This document shows positions 43,453-53,681 of a stretch of 64,000 nt of DNA, one piece after another. Source of the stretch: Vibrio metschnikovii CIP 69.14 (lineage in GTDB: Bacteria > Pseudomonadota > Gammaproteobacteria > Enterobacterales > Vibrionaceae); contig NZ_ACZO01000006.1 of assembly GCF_000176155.1 (NCBI RefSeq), positions 744,001-808,000 on the forward strand. The letters are read 5' to 3'. The number at the start of each line of letters is the position of its first letter. The stretch's first letter is position 1. A program made the translations under genes and the position numbers. The notes under the pieces are model-generated. The model saw nothing but the letters and a program-made list of their open reading frames with translations. It searched no databases and was not told where the DNA came from.

Positions 43453-44566
43453 TGAGGACGACCTCCCAGCTTTCAACCCAAGTGATGGCGACTTTCTGGC
43501 CGATAGAGTGGTCTACGTCTGGATCATCCTCGTTAAAGAATTCACTCACCATAACGCGCATGCCTGACTCTAATTCAACCACTGACTCTAACGTCATGCC
43601 TTTATAAGTACGATCGATAACATGACCAACAATACCCGCACTTTCTGATTCTTTGATCTCTTCAATGCGTAAATCTTCTGGACGCAGTAAGACTTGCAGT
43701 TTATCGCCGCTAGTCACGGGTTGATCATAATAGACAATCGCAGGAACGCCTTCGATCTGTACGTTAATGCATTTATCATCGATACGATCTTGAGTGACGG
43801 CATTAAATACGTTGATCTCACCGATAAATCGGGCAACAAATAGGTTTTTTGGCTCTTCATAAATTTCACGTGGTGAACCATCTTGCTCAATGCATCCATC
43901 GCGCATAACAATGATTCGATCCGACATGGATAAAGCTTCTTCTTGATCGTGAGTAACGAAGATGAAGGTAATGCCCAGTTGACGTTGGAGTTGCTTCAGC
44001 TCAATTTGCATCTGTTTACGCAGTTTATAATCGAGAGCGGATAAAGATTCATCCAACAATAACACTTTAGGTTTATTGACCACGGCACGAGCAATCGCAA
44101 TACGTTGTTGCTGACCACCAGAAAGCTGATGTGGCTTACGTTGCGCCATTTGCTCTAAGCGAACCATGCGTAGTGCTTCCATTACTCGTGGTTCAATCTC
44201 TGCGCTTGGTACTTTCTGCATACGCAATCCGAAGGCTACGTTATCAAACACGGTCATATGAGGAAACAAGGCGTAACTTTGGAAGACCGTGTTGACATGC
44301 CTCTGCTCAGCAGGAACTTGAGTCACATCTTGACCGTCAAGTAAGATCTGGCCGTTATCGACCGTCTCAAAACCAGCAATCATTCGTAGTACGGTGGTTT
44401 TCCCACACCCTGATGGGCCAAGTATAGTTAAGAATTCACCGTGATTGACATCTAAATTCAGGTGAGAAATGATCTCTTTACCATCAAAGCTTTTGCTAAT
44501 GCCAGATAGACGAATAACTGGCTTTCCTACCGAGTGTTGTTTGTTCAACGTCTGTTTTTCTCCCAC
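43433..44566 (-). CDS. potA: Spermidine/putrescine ABC transporter ATPase PotA
   Basis: The 377-residue ATPase has Walker [10 protein letters not shown], signature [14 protein letters not shown], Walker [13 protein letters not shown], switch THDQEEA, and a C-terminal TOBE-type regulatory domain (about 290-375). GTG 44566 is chosen because (V)GEKQTLNKQ aligns with the start of E. coli PotA (MGQSKKLNKQ); the frame extends to a TTG at 44593. It heads the potABCD(D) operon. Confidence 0.94.
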   Translation of the reverse strand: MGEKQTLNKQHSVGKPVIRLSGISKSFDGKEIISHLNLDVNHGEFLTILGPSGCGKTTVLRMIAGFETVDNGQILLDGQDVTQVPAEQRHVNTVFQSYALFPHMTVFDNVAFGLRMQKVPSAEIEPRVMEALRMVRLEQMAQRKPHQLSGGQQQRIAIARAVVNKPKVLLLDESLSALDYKLRKQMQIELKQLQRQLGITFIFVTHDQEEALSMSDRIIVMRDGCIEQDGSPREIYEEPKNLFVARFIGEINVFNAVTQDRIDDKCINVQIEGVPAIVYYDQPVTSGDKLQVLLRPEDLRIEEIKESESAGIVGHVIDRTYKGMTLESVVELESGMRVMVSEFFNEDDPDVDHSIGQKVAITWVESWEVVLNDEQQA

Positions 44567-45085
44567 AGTGGTTGTATACCCAAAAAATGGCAAAAACGTC
44601 GTTGAATGGCTAATGGTTCATTCAAACAATCGTCCTTAACTTTTTTGAGTATAGGAGCGTGATATACAGTGCATTATTATTCCCGTTTAGCTTAAAGTGG
44701 CAGCAGACGTTGCCATCACTCTCGGTTGTTCGGGTATAACACGAAAACCAGTCATAAATCAGAATCATACTTGGTGTACTTATACATCCAATTTATACAC
44801 TGGTTATACCTTTTCAAAGGGCGCATCATAATTAGCATACCCGACGAAATCAAAGTATTTTCTTATCTTGAAACAGAAAAAATTTTGCATCGTTGAGTGA
44901 TGATTCTTTACCATGCCCTGTTAACGAATAATAAAGGCTTTTAAGTGGTCAATTATCAGCCATATGAAGCATAAAGCAAGCTGAGTTTGACAGTAAGATT
45001 TTAGACTCGACGTTATTTCAGTATAATGAAAAACTATCTCCATTTGTTTCGAAAGCATTTTTGACAGGCCAAACTAGGGCGAATT
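44567..45085. other. Long divergent intergenic region
   Basis: This stretch of about 519 bp separates potA (reverse) from the membrane protein gene (forward). It is AT-rich and has a TATAAT at about 45024, but no convincing -35. I saw no reading frame, RNA gene or operator I can name. Confidence 0.5.
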
Positions 45086-45889
45086 ATGAGCAATAATATC
45101 GAGAAAGATTTTAACTTAGGGGGAACGTTGGAACGCGCTCTTTCTGGTGATTACCAACTTAAGATAGGTGAGGTACTAAAAGAAGCATGGGATTGTACCC
45201 TGAAACACTTCCTGTCTTTTTCTCCTGCCATTGTTATTTTGGTCGTGATCCAATTGGCGATTTTTATCATTGCCTTCAGATTAATGGTCGGCGATCCGTC
45301 GGTCATCTTTTCTTTATTTGCTCAAGAGGGCAATATCCCTCCGGGCGTTATTCAAGGGATTTTGATTGCTAACTTTAGTTACGAAGTAGTCAGTGCTCCG
45401 ATTTATGCTGGCGTGAGTTTAATGGCCATGAGTCATGCTGCCGGGCTTAAAACTAGGACCAATCATATTACTAAAGGGTTGCAGTTCACCATACCAGTAA
45501 TTATTGCTTCATTATTGAGCCTAGTACTACAAGGGGTTGCCGGGATGGTTTTCCCACTCCTCTCGATGTATTTTTCACTGGCTTTTAGTAATTCGATTTT
45601 ACTGATCTGTGAAAAGAAAGTTCCCCCGATGCAAGCACTGTGGCTATCATTACGTGCAGTGAACAAAAAACTGCTACCTTTAGCGGGCATCTACGCTTTA
45701 CTGATGTTGATGTTCGTAGCTGCCGTCCTGTTTTATGGTATTGGCTTAATCTTTGTTCTGCCTTTCTTTTTTCATGTGAAAGGCATTATTTACCGTAATA
45801 TGTTTGGTATTCGTTTACAAATCGTTGCCACGAAGAAAACCAATAGCGATGATGATCATGATGCAAATTCACAAATTTTTAATGCGTAA
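45086..45889 (+). CDS. Uncharacterised polytopic inner-membrane protein
   Basis: The 267-residue protein has about six hydrophobic segments (near residues 48-70, 88-108, 115-135, 150-172, 205-225 and 230-250) and a charged, hydrophilic C-terminus. I cannot name a family with confidence; it resembles predicted membrane proteins of the YciC/UPF0259 type in layout. Its end overlaps the Bax-like gene, so the two are probably co-transcribed. An envelope role is inferred. Confidence 0.75.
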   Translation: MSNNIEKDFNLGGTLERALSGDYQLKIGEVLKEAWDCTLKHFLSFSPAIVILVVIQLAIFIIAFRLMVGDPSVIFSLFAQEGNIPPGVIQGILIANFSYEVVSAPIYAGVSLMAMSHAAGLKTRTNHITKGLQFTIPVIIASLLSLVLQGVAGMVFPLLSMYFSLAFSNSILLICEKKVPPMQALWLSLRAVNKKLLPLAGIYALLMLMFVAAVLFYGIGLIFVLPFFFHVKGIIYRNMFGIRLQIVATKKTNSDDDHDANSQIFNA

Positions 45890-46676
45890 GCGCTTTATCC
45901 TCATAGGGTTAGCGATGGTGTTGATTGGATTGAGTCTTTATTACTCAACCCGGACTGCTGATCACCCTTCGGTTGAGTTAACCGGCCATGCAGTATCAGC
46001 AGCCCCTGATTTTTCATCGATAACGGATATAGCAGAGAAAAAAGAGGCATTTTTTTCTTACTTAAGACCTGGAGTTGCGTTTGAGAACCAACGTATTTTA
46101 CAAGAAAGGCAACAATTGCAACGACTAGCTACCCGTTTTCAGCAAGGCAAACTGTCAGCCAAAGATAAGACACTGGCGGCTCAATTGGCTGAACAATACG
46201 GTTTAGCACTGAATAAGGGAAATCGACTGAGTAGTGAATGGCTAAATGGTATGTTGCAGCGTGTTGACGTTTTACCAGAAGCGTTAGTGCTGACTCAAGC
46301 TGCTAATGAGTCCGCCTGGGGAACTTCGCGTTTTGCTATTGAAGCGAATAACTATTTTGGTCAGTGGTGCTATTCTCCGGGCTGTGGGGTAGTACCAGCA
46401 GCAAGAGGCGCAGGAATGACCCATGAAGTGGCGAAATTTTCTTCGGTTCAAGAATCGATTCATCGTTATTTTATGAATGTGAATCGTAATGCGGCTTATC
46501 GTGATTTACGTAAAATTCGTCAACAGTTGCGTCAGAATGATGCCAATCTACTCAGTGTTGATAGTGCATTGGTTTTGAGTAATGGATTATTGCGTTACTC
46601 TGAGCGTGGCGCGGATTATGTGCAAGATGTACAGGCGATGATCCGCCATAATCAAGTTTATTGGGTAGAGCAATAA
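45849..46676 (+). CDS. Bax-like glucosaminidase-domain protein
   Basis: The protein of about 275 residues has an N-terminal membrane anchor or uncleaved signal (RFILIGLAMVLIGLSLYY) and a glucosaminidase-type domain (about 125-270) with ALVLTQAANESAWGTSRFA, NNYFGQWC and ERGADYVQDVQAMI. E. coli Bax belongs to this family of presumed peptidoglycan hydrolases (LYZ2/FlgJ-like). The start is uncertain among ATG 45849, 45852, 45858, 45861 and 45882, all inside the preceding gene. No strong ribosome site decides. Confidence 0.87.
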   Translation: MMIMMQIHKFLMRKRFILIGLAMVLIGLSLYYSTRTADHPSVELTGHAVSAAPDFSSITDIAEKKEAFFSYLRPGVAFENQRILQERQQLQRLATRFQQGKLSAKDKTLAAQLAEQYGLALNKGNRLSSEWLNGMLQRVDVLPEALVLTQAANESAWGTSRFAIEANNYFGQWCYSPGCGVVPAARGAGMTHEVAKFSSVQESIHRYFMNVNRNAAYRDLRKIRQQLRQNDANLLSVDSALVLSNGLLRYSERGADYVQDVQAMIRHNQVYWVEQ

Positions 46677-46683
46677 CCTGAAA

Positions 46684-46721
46684 ATACCAATAAGGCTGCC
46701 CAGTGGCAGCCTTATTGGTAT
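46684..46721. terminator. Bidirectional terminator between bax-like gene and ttcA
   Basis: The arms 46684-46700 and 46705-46721 form a perfect 17-bp stem around CAGT, between convergent genes. Confidence 0.88.
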
Positions 46722-46747
46722 CCATTCAACTGGTTATCAACAACATG

Positions 46748-47680
46748 CTACAAGTTAGTCACGTCTAATTTTAATGCAGGATCAAACGGTATCACTGTAT
46801 CGTCTTCATCGAGAATAGGCTGTGGGACGGGTTCTTTATCAAAACCAATGTCACCACCATTAATGACGCCAGAATCACGATTGATCGACTTAAAATCAAA
46901 TAATTCAAAGTCGGCAAGATGGCTAGGCACGACATTTTGCATGGCTCTAAACATGGTTTCTATACGACCAGGAAACTGTTTATCCCAAGCATTAAGCATC
47001 TGCTTAATATTTTGGCGCTGCATATTGGGCTGTGAACCGCATAAATTGCAGGGAATGATAGGATAAGCGCGATGGTTTGCGTACTTGATGATGTCTTTTT
47101 CTCTGCAGTAAGCAAGAGGGCGAATCACCACATGCTCGCCATTGTCAGAGACTAACTTAGGTGGCATCCCTTTCATTTTTCCGCCATAGAACATATTCAA
47201 AAACAAGGTTTCAATAATGTCATCACGGTGATGGCCTAAAGCAATTTTAGTGGCCCCTAACTCCTTCGCTGCACGATATAAAATACCACGGCGTAGGCGA
47301 GAACACAGAGCGCACGTGGTTTTACCTTCGGGAACTTTATCTTGTACGATTGAATAGGTGTCTTCTTCAATGATCTTATACTCAACGCCTAATTCTTGAA
47401 GGTATTCAGGTAGAATATGTTCAGGAAATCCGGGTTGTTTTTGATCAAGATTGACAGCGATGAGTGAGAAGGTGATCGGTGCACTTTTTTGCAAACTCAT
47501 CAGAATGTCGAGCATCGTGAAGCTGTCTTTGCCTCCCGATAAACAGACCATGATTCGGTCGCCATCTTCAATCATATTAAAGTCAGCAATAGCTTGCCCC
47601 GTATTACGACGAATACGTTTTTGTAGCTTATTGAAATTATAATGTTGGGCTTTAGTCAACTCTTGAGTTTGCTCTGTCAT
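46748..47680 (-). CDS. ttcA: tRNA 2-thiocytidine biosynthesis protein TtcA
   Basis: The 310-residue protein has the PP-loop SGGKDS and the CALC...CNLC cysteine pairs that hold the 4Fe-4S cluster, plus [16 protein letters not shown]. It thiolates cytidine 32 of certain tRNAs. ATG 47680 matches the family start ([12 protein letters not shown]); the longer frame to 47707 is rejected. It lies beside uspE and fnr as in E. coli. Confidence 0.95.
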   Translation of the reverse strand: MTEQTQELTKAQHYNFNKLQKRIRRNTGQAIADFNMIEDGDRIMVCLSGGKDSFTMLDILMSLQKSAPITFSLIAVNLDQKQPGFPEHILPEYLQELGVEYKIIEEDTYSIVQDKVPEGKTTCALCSRLRRGILYRAAKELGATKIALGHHRDDIIETLFLNMFYGGKMKGMPPKLVSDNGEHVVIRPLAYCREKDIIKYANHRAYPIIPCNLCGSQPNMQRQNIKQMLNAWDKQFPGRIETMFRAMQNVVPSHLADFELFDFKSINRDSGVINGGDIGFDKEPVPQPILDEDDTVIPFDPALKLDVTNL

Positions 47681-47769
47681 TGGCTTTCGTTCTTTAATCT
47701 TCCACACAAAATGAAGTGCGTATAATACGGATCTACTGACAAGATGCCAGTATTAAGCATGCCCGATAA

Positions 47770-47793
47770 CAAAAAATCCCCAACCAAGGGGAT
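47770..47793 (-). terminator. Terminator downstream of uspE
   Basis: On the reverse strand ATCCCC (88-93 end of 47788-47793) pairs with GGGGAT (47776-47781), followed by TTTTT. It lies just past the remnant uspE end at 47822, consistent with the original gene ending there. Confidence 0.8.
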
Positions 47794-47821
47794 GGGGACT
47801 TATAAATAGCAAACAGAGTGT

Positions 47822-48719
47822 TTAGCTAGCGATGTTAGGATCAAGAGGACTAATATACCCAGCGGGTTTTAGGGCAAGGACATCACAGTTGATTTTATCA
47901 ATGACTTGTTCAGCGGTATTACCAATAAAGACGGCTGAAAGTCCAGTTCGCCCTGTCGTTCCTAAAATGACCATCGCCGCATCAAGCGTTTTGGCTTTCA
48001 TCTAAACCATGTTTTTGTCTTAGTGCTTTCATCGATGTGAGGTGATGGCCACGAACGGCATCAGTATAAGTGGTCGGGTCAAACTCAGGTAGCTCAATCG
48101 TAATATTGGCTGGCGTTACCGGGTAAGCATTAACTAAATAGGGCGATGCCCCAAGACGTTGAGTTAAATTGAGTAATTGTTCGACCATGATATCGTTGAG
48201 CTGAATATGAGTATCAACCTCTGACCCCACGTGAACAGAGGCGATAATATTCGCATTCTCAGGCCAGTGACTGTGTTTAACCAGTAAAACAGGAGTCGGG
48301 CATTTGCGCAGTAGATGCCAATCAGTAGGAGTAAATATTACTGATTCCAATACATCATGTTTATGAGTGCCTTTGATAAGAATATCATGTTGACCAGAGA
48401 AGACTTCTGCAATGATCGCCTCGTAAGGACGATTGTGCCAAACCACCTTTACATCAAATTGAATGGATGAATCGATATAAGGTTCAGCAACGCTTCTCAT
48501 CCATTGTTCTCGTTGTTGAATCACGCCTCTGCGCATCGCATCTCGTTCATCAATAGAAAGCATCGAAGTCATGTCATAAGAAAAATCATAAATCGACATA
48601 AAGAAAGTGATATGACTCGGGGATTGGCTTTTTGCTGCTAGCTGAACTGCTCTGGCTAATGCCGGTTGTTCATCGTGATTAATGTCTGCAACAACTAATA
48701 TTTTGCTATAGATACTCAT
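47822..48719 (-). pseudogene. uspE: uspE universal stress protein gene, broken by deletion and frameshift
   Basis: From ATG 48719 (AAGGAG upstream) the frame encodes two Usp-domain segments for 245 residues, then stops at 47982 after KHGLDESQNA. The next 160 bases, in another frame, encode AKTLDAAMVILGTTGRTGLS and then an ending with GNTAEQVIDKINCDVLALKP, clearly the C-terminal ATP-binding motif of UspE, finishing at TAA 47822-47824. About 15-20 residues normally found between these parts are missing. So the gene carries a small out-of-frame deletion, or the sequence has an error. A truncated product lacking the last motif may still be made. UspE is a tandem-Usp stress protein. Confidence 0.85.
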
Positions 48720-48874
48720 AACAAACTCCTTGTTTGTGGAGGAGGTCAATAACTCACAGACCTTAGAGATACTTTAACGCAGTTGGAGAGAGAGTTTTAG
48801 TGAAGAGAGTCAGTTTTTTAAGAAAAGTATGATGCAGCTCATCAAAGTGCTGCATCATCGCCATGAATCAAGAA

Positions 48875-49627
48875 TTACTTGCTGTCTTTCGATATACCCG
48901 CTAATTGCATTAAAGCGTCATGATCTAAAATTGTGATGTATTTGCCTTTCACGCTAAGCATTTCTGATTTTTGAAAACGTCCCAGTAAACGACTGATAGT
49001 TTCTACGGTTAAGCCTAAGTAATTGCCAATGTCACCACGAGTCATGGTTAAACGGAATTCGCGAGGGCTAAATCCTCGTTGAGAAAAACGCGTTGATAGA
49101 TTATACAAGAAGGCCGCCAATCTCTCTTCGGCATTCTTTTTTGAGAGTAATAGGATCATCTCTTGATCGCCCTTAATCTCGTTACTCATCAAACGCATAA
49201 TTTGTTGGCGTAACTTAGGCATTTTTCCAGAAAGGTCATCTAAGATTTCATACGGTATTTCACAAACCATTGAGGTTTCTAATGCCTGAGCAAAACTTGG
49301 ATGAGAGTCGCCAGTGATGGCATCGAACCCAACCAAATCACCGGCAAGGTGAAAAGCGGTAATCTGTTCATCACCTTGTTCAGTAATGGTATAACTTTTA
49401 ATGGTTCCTGAACGAATCGCGTACAGAGAGCGAAGTTCATCACCGGCTTTGAAGAGCGCTTGTCCTTTTTGAATCGGCTTTTTACGCTCAATAATTTGGT
49501 CAAGCTGGTCCAGTTCTGATTCGTTCAGTGTAAACGGAATGCAAAGTTGACTGATACTACAGTCTTGACAATGAATGGCGCAGCCACCAGATTGAATACG
49601 CTTTGCCGCAGGCTTTTCAGAAATCAT
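48875..49627 (-). CDS. fnr: FNR-family oxygen-sensing transcription regulator
   Basis: The 250-residue protein has the N-terminal cysteines of FNR (C16, C20, C23, C29 in [16 protein letters not shown]) and the internal Cys in [11 protein letters not shown], the four ligands of the oxygen-labile 4Fe-4S cluster. The CRP-like helix-turn-helix shows [23 protein letters not shown], with the ExxSR recognition motif. It switches on anaerobic respiration genes. An FNR box lies just upstream, suggesting autoregulation. Confidence 0.95.
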   Translation of the reverse strand: MISEKPAAKRIQSGGCAIHCQDCSISQLCIPFTLNESELDQLDQIIERKKPIQKGQALFKAGDELRSLYAIRSGTIKSYTITEQGDEQITAFHLAGDLVGFDAITGDSHPSFAQALETSMVCEIPYEILDDLSGKMPKLRQQIMRLMSNEIKGDQEMILLLSKKNAEERLAAFLYNLSTRFSQRGFSPREFRLTMTRGDIGNYLGLTVETISRLLGRFQKSEMLSVKGKYITILDHDALMQLAGISKDSK

Positions 49628-49644
49628 AACAACCTTTCACTAAA

Positions 49645-49658
49645 TTGATGTACATCAA
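49645..49658. promoter_or_regulatory. FNR box upstream of fnr
   Basis: TTGATGTACATCAA is a perfect FNR dyad (TTGAT-N4-ATCAA), 18 bases before the fnr start, a position suggesting negative autoregulation. Confidence 0.85.
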
Positions 49659-49872
49659 GAATTCTAGCATTCATTATCGTCAAAGGATAGTGATCCATAA
49701 ACAACTAAAGAGAGTAAGCACAGTTAATATTGGTAATCGGTATCATGGTCACGGACGTTAACATTTAAAAGCGGATGTAGTACTCTCTTCTTTCTATTTA
49801 CATACCCACGATGAGCACTGCAAGACCAAGTTACTGATTCGGTTAGCCATTGATGATAAAGGACACCCCATA

Positions 49873-50070
49873 ATGCCAGCAGAAAAACTGACAAAAAACA
49901 AGCTGATTCAAATAATCGTTATGTTAACTATTCTGATATCGGCATTCACCTGGCGCACTATAACTTATTATTCAACAAATAAAGAAGCCACTAAAGAACA
50001 CCCAACGTTAAAAAATGAGTCTATCGATCACGAAAACACCCAATCCTTGCAGTACAAAGACAGTCAATAA
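49873..50070 (+). CDS. Small single-pass membrane protein
   Basis: The 65-residue protein has one hydrophobic segment (about residues 11-29) and a hydrophilic, acidic tail. ATG 49873 follows AAGGA at somewhat long spacing. I do not recognise a family. It lies between fnr and the NO-sensor pair on the opposite strand from fnr. Confidence 0.55.
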   Translation: MPAEKLTKNKLIQIIVMLTILISAFTWRTITYYSTNKEATKEHPTLKNESIDHENTQSLQYKDSQ

Positions 50071-50122
50071 AAAAGTATCGTGTTAATATTGCATCATTAA
50101 CGCATCTTTATTAGTTTGATAT

Positions 50123-51307
50123 ATGCAATTTACTACCACTTTTACTCATGCCACGAGACCTGAAGACGCAATAGGGCAGTTAGCAGAAACATTGAAAAAA
50201 GATGGCTTGTCCAACCTAATTTGCTACTACTCACAAGAGTATTCCGCGAAGCAGATACAGCAAGAGCTTCGCCTACATTTTCCAGGAATCCCATTTATTG
50301 GCTGTTCTTCATGCCAAGCGATCATGACTGATAAAGGATTTCATATCGGGCCTGTTGTGGCTTTAATGGCTATTTATGACTGCTCTTATAGTGCGTATGG
50401 CACTGGTTTAGTCGAGTTAGGTCAAGAGGATGATCGGCAAGCCGCTTATGTCGCTATTCAACAAGCTTTGCGACAAGCGAATAGAATTGGTGAAGTACCA
50501 AGCTTAATTCTGTTGCATTCGACACCCGGCCATGAAGAGGCATTTATTGATGCGATTGATGCAACCTTTGGCACTCACGTTCCTATTATCGGTGGGAGCG
50601 CAGCTGATAATCATATTCAAAAACAATGGTCTATCATTACCCAACAGGGATGGAGCTCTAACGGCATTGCCTTGCAGCTATTTTTTCCATCTAAGCCACT
50701 AACCTCGGGTTTTAGTGCTGGTTATTCACCGACTGAGTTTGAAGGCGAAATTACCCAAGCTAGCCATCGATGTATTCAGAGTATTGATGGTGATCCAGCC
50801 TCGGCTATTTATAAAGAGTGGATCAGCGATCACTCCAATATTCAATTTAACGATCGACATCTGTTTGAGCATGTGACTCGATTTCCTTTAGGAAGAGTGG
50901 CCGGATATGTTAATCAACAGCCTTACTATAAATTGTGTCATCCTATTCAAATACTCAATGATGGATCGCTTGAACTATTTGCTACGATTAATGAAGGCGA
51001 AAAAATAAGATTGATGACCGGTTCAAAAGAACAGCTACTCAATCGAGCATCACGAGTGATCCAAGATGCAAATACACAAAACTATCATGAGTCATTACTG
51101 CTCGGCTCGATTATCATCTATTGTGCAGGGGCAATGCTCCGTCTAGGAGAAGATGTACAACTCGTTCATAAAAAACTGGTCGAGCAAATGCATGGTCAGC
51201 CTTTTATTTGTCCATTCACTTTTGGTGAACAGGGACGTTTTATTGGTGGCGAGAATGCCCACGGAAATTTAATGATAGCATCGGTTATCTTCTATGAGTC
51301 AGAATAG
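50123..51307 (+). CDS. nosP: FIST-domain sensor, NosP-like
   Basis: The 394-residue cytoplasmic protein has a FIST_N region (about 20-215; LICYYSQEYSAKQIQQEL, FIGCSSCQAIMT, PIIGGSAAD) and FIST_C region (about 230-375; FPLGRVAGYV, CAGAMLRLGE). NosP proteins of this family bind haem and nitric oxide and control an adjacent kinase in Pseudomonas and V. cholerae (family knowledge). The kinase gene follows by 6 bases. NO sensing here is inferred from this pairing. Confidence 0.82.
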   Translation: MQFTTTFTHATRPEDAIGQLAETLKKDGLSNLICYYSQEYSAKQIQQELRLHFPGIPFIGCSSCQAIMTDKGFHIGPVVALMAIYDCSYSAYGTGLVELGQEDDRQAAYVAIQQALRQANRIGEVPSLILLHSTPGHEEAFIDAIDATFGTHVPIIGGSAADNHIQKQWSIITQQGWSSNGIALQLFFPSKPLTSGFSAGYSPTEFEGEITQASHRCIQSIDGDPASAIYKEWISDHSNIQFNDRHLFEHVTRFPLGRVAGYVNQQPYYKLCHPIQILNDGSLELFATINEGEKIRLMTGSKEQLLNRASRVIQDANTQNYHESLLLGSIIIYCAGAMLRLGEDVQLVHKKLVEQMHGQPFICPFTFGEQGRFIGGENAHGNLMIASVIFYESE

Positions 51308-51313
51308 ACAAAG

Positions 51314-53050
51314 ATGATAGAACAAGACAAAAATGAGCAGCTGAGTGAGGTGCTACTTGAGTTAGAGAGAAGTAAAGAGAGGGAGCTTCGCTTAGCGGAA
51401 GAGAACCGTGTTATTCTCAGCGCCATATCGGCGCTTAGTCATGCTGATAATAAATATCAGATATTTGAAGAGCTTAAAAACGTCCTTCATCGATATATTA
51501 ATTTTGATGATTTTATTGTTATTGCTAAAAACACGCCAAATTCGTTATTTTCAACATTTCTGTCCTCGAATATCGCCTTTCAAGGCAAGCAGTGGCTTAA
51601 TGGTGATAAATTTCAACGAGTATTAGAAGGCGAGTGTATTATCCTTTTTGAGCCGACTAAGCTTGCCGAATTTCAAAATTTAAATCCATTTCTACAAGAA
51701 ACCATTAACTCAGCATTAATTACTGGCATTCAAACCCAAACCAGCGATTCTGTATTGCTGCTTTTAGGCGGTAGGAAAGGGCAGTTTAGTTTAGAGACCA
51801 AAGCAACACTGCAACGCTTTCGTCCACTTCTAGAGCGAGCCATCAATGATATTGAGCATAAAGAAGAGCTACAAAGCTTAGTGCGTATCAAAACTCATGA
51901 ACTCTATATTGCACAGCAGCAAGCTGAGCATGCAAATCAAGCAAAGTCACAATTTTTAGCCATGATGAGTCATGAGTTGAGAACACCGCTCAATGCTGTC
52001 TTAGGTCTCATTGATGTTTTGCGTGAAGATTCTAATCGCTCTCAACTCGACTTATTAGAACAAATGGAAAATTCAGCCGAGCTGCTGTTAGTGATCATCA
52101 ATGATATTCTGGATTTGAGTCGAATTGAATCGGGACATTTCAAGTTACAATGTCACTGGGTTCATTTGCATAAAAAGCTTGTTCATGCATTGTCTTATCA
52201 TCATAAAGCGTGTGTGACTAAAGGGATCCGCTTTAATGTTCGAACATCAATTTGTGATCATTATGAATATTGGGTTGATCCTGTACGTTTAATGCAAATA
52301 CTGTTCAACGTGATTGGTAATGCGATCAAATTCACCGAAGCAGGCTCTGTTGATGTCCGGTTAAGTACCGCAAGAAATGAATTGGTCATCCATGTCGAAG
52401 ACACCGGAATTGGGATTGAGCCAGAGCGGATAGAACATTTGTTTTCTCCATTCATTCAAGCTGATAGCTCTATTACTCGTCATTATGGTGGCACAGGACT
52501 TGGCTTAGCGATTACTAAACACCTTGTAGAATTGATGAAAGGGACGATTTCAGTCAGCAGTTGTTTAGGGCAAGGCAGCCATTTTATCATCCGTCTTCCA
52601 GTCGATTCACGACAAACAAATAGCATTAAGATTGCCCCCCTTGAACCTATTCTAAAACAAGCCTCCAGTAGTCAGAGTAGTCAAGGACATATCTTAGTTG
52701 TTGAAGATACCAAAACTAACCAAATGGTCATCCAGTTAATCCTATCGCGTATGGGTTACAACGTCACCATGGTAAGTGATGGACAACAAGCCATCTCATT
52801 AACAGAAACTAGCCATGTATTTGATTTGATTCTTATGGATATCTCGATGCCAGTAATGGATGGGATTGAAGCGACGAAAATCTTGCGTAGTAAGAATATC
52901 CAGATACCGATCATCGCGCTCACGGCCCATGCAATGCAAGATGATCACGCGACATTTCGACAAGCGGGCATGAATGATGTGGTTTTAAAACCCATTCGTA
53001 GCCAAGAATTACAACGCATTATTAAACAGTATTTAAATCCTCAAGAATAA
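51314..53050 (+). CDS. vpsS: Hybrid histidine kinase paired with NosP-like protein (VpsS-like)
   Basis: The 578-residue cytoplasmic protein has an N-terminal sensing region (about 20-185, GAF-like), a coiled coil, HisKA ([15 protein letters not shown], about 218-232), an ATPase domain ([30 protein letters not shown]) and a C-terminal receiver (about 455-570; phospho-acceptor in [10 protein letters not shown]). There are no membrane helices, so it depends on a soluble partner, the upstream FIST protein. In V. cholerae, VpsS feeds biofilm/quorum phosphorelay signalling (family knowledge). Confidence 0.85.
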   Translation: MIEQDKNEQLSEVLLELERSKERELRLAEENRVILSAISALSHADNKYQIFEELKNVLHRYINFDDFIVIAKNTPNSLFSTFLSSNIAFQGKQWLNGDKFQRVLEGECIILFEPTKLAEFQNLNPFLQETINSALITGIQTQTSDSVLLLLGGRKGQFSLETKATLQRFRPLLERAINDIEHKEELQSLVRIKTHELYIAQQQAEHANQAKSQFLAMMSHELRTPLNAVLGLIDVLREDSNRSQLDLLEQMENSAELLLVIINDILDLSRIESGHFKLQCHWVHLHKKLVHALSYHHKACVTKGIRFNVRTSICDHYEYWVDPVRLMQILFNVIGNAIKFTEAGSVDVRLSTARNELVIHVEDTGIGIEPERIEHLFSPFIQADSSITRHYGGTGLGLAITKHLVELMKGTISVSSCLGQGSHFIIRLPVDSRQTNSIKIAPLEPILKQASSSQSSQGHILVVEDTKTNQMVIQLILSRMGYNVTMVSDGQQAISLTETSHVFDLILMDISMPVMDGIEATKILRSKNIQIPIIALTAHAMQDDHATFRQAGMNDVVLKPIRSQELQRIIKQYLNPQE

Positions 53051-53096
53051 TTACCATATTGTTCAATGTGCAAACATGAACCAATATGGTAATTAT
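53047..53096 (+). terminator. AT-rich stem-loop after the hybrid kinase gene
   Basis: ATAATTACCATATTG (53047-53061) pairs with CAATATGGTAATTAT (53082-53096), extended by TTCA/TGAA with a one-base bulge. It overlaps the stop region. It lacks a T-run, so termination is only probable. Confidence 0.5.
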
Positions 53097-53201
53097 ATAC
53101 TTTATGGTAAATAGACTTATGTTCAATACCATTACTTATATAAGAGAGAAGGTCAAGAAAACCACCAAGGGTGGAACGGAGTCATCTTTATTAAACATTT
53201 A

Positions 53202-53229
53202 ATTTAACATAATATACATAATGCGCACT
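53202..53229 (-). other. dif: dif site for XerCD chromosome-dimer resolution
   Basis: The 28 bases read on the reverse strand as AGTGCGCATTA (XerC side) and TTATGTTAAAT (XerD side) around a 6-base centre TGTATA. This matches E. coli dif at 26 of 28 positions, by recall. It lies in a 308-bp gene-free stretch next to matP. XerC and XerD recombine here, activated by FtsK, to resolve chromosome dimers. It marks the replication terminus of the chromosome. Confidence 0.93.
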
Positions 53230-53238
53230 TAAGGATGA

Positions 53239-53280
53239 GTGTTAAAAGGGAACATTCAATCGTGGATTGACCCTGAACAC
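53239..53280. other. Imperfect stem-loop next to dif
   Basis: GTGTT, AGGG and TCAATC on the left pair in order with GATTGA, CCCT and AACAC on the right. It starts ten bases from dif. Its role is unknown. Confidence 0.4.
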
Positions 53281-53358
53281 CCAATTTTCGACTCAGCTTT
53301 TTCTCCATTAGCTACTCCTGTGTATTGCCCCGTATTTCGTTATTTCGTGCGTAAAAAG

Positions 53359-53676
53359 CTATCGACCTTTTTTGGCTTTTGGTCCTGATATCTTAAAGCC
53401 TTGATGAGGAAATACATTACGAATCCGTTGTTGAACTTTTTTAGGTACTTGTTTGGAGAAGATAAGTTTCATGCCGGTTCTTTGATGGTAAACCTTTATC
53501 TGACCATCAAATGGCGTTGTCTCTGCTATCTCACAGACATTATGTTTAAAAGTTGCGGGGAAATGCCCCTTACTTGCTACTATGTGCCCTGATTTGAAGG
53601 TAACTTTTAAAATTGGTCTATCGACCGCGACTAACCAAAAAATGACGATTGCCGCAATAACAATAACATACAGCAT
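53359..53676 (-). CDS. DUF3634 family single-pass membrane protein
   Basis: The 105-residue protein has an N-terminal membrane helix (about 2-18) and a basic cytoplasmic part with KVTFKSGHIVASKGHFPATFKHN and QRIRNVFPHQGFK, matching the DUF3634 family of Vibrio and relatives (function unknown). It follows matP by 5 bases on the same strand and is probably co-transcribed. Confidence 0.78.
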   Translation of the reverse strand: MLYVIVIAAIVIFWLVAVDRPILKVTFKSGHIVASKGHFPATFKHNVCEIAETTPFDGQIKVYHQRTGMKLIFSKQVPKKVQQRIRNVFPHQGFKISGPKAKKGR

Positions 53677-53681
53677 TTCAT

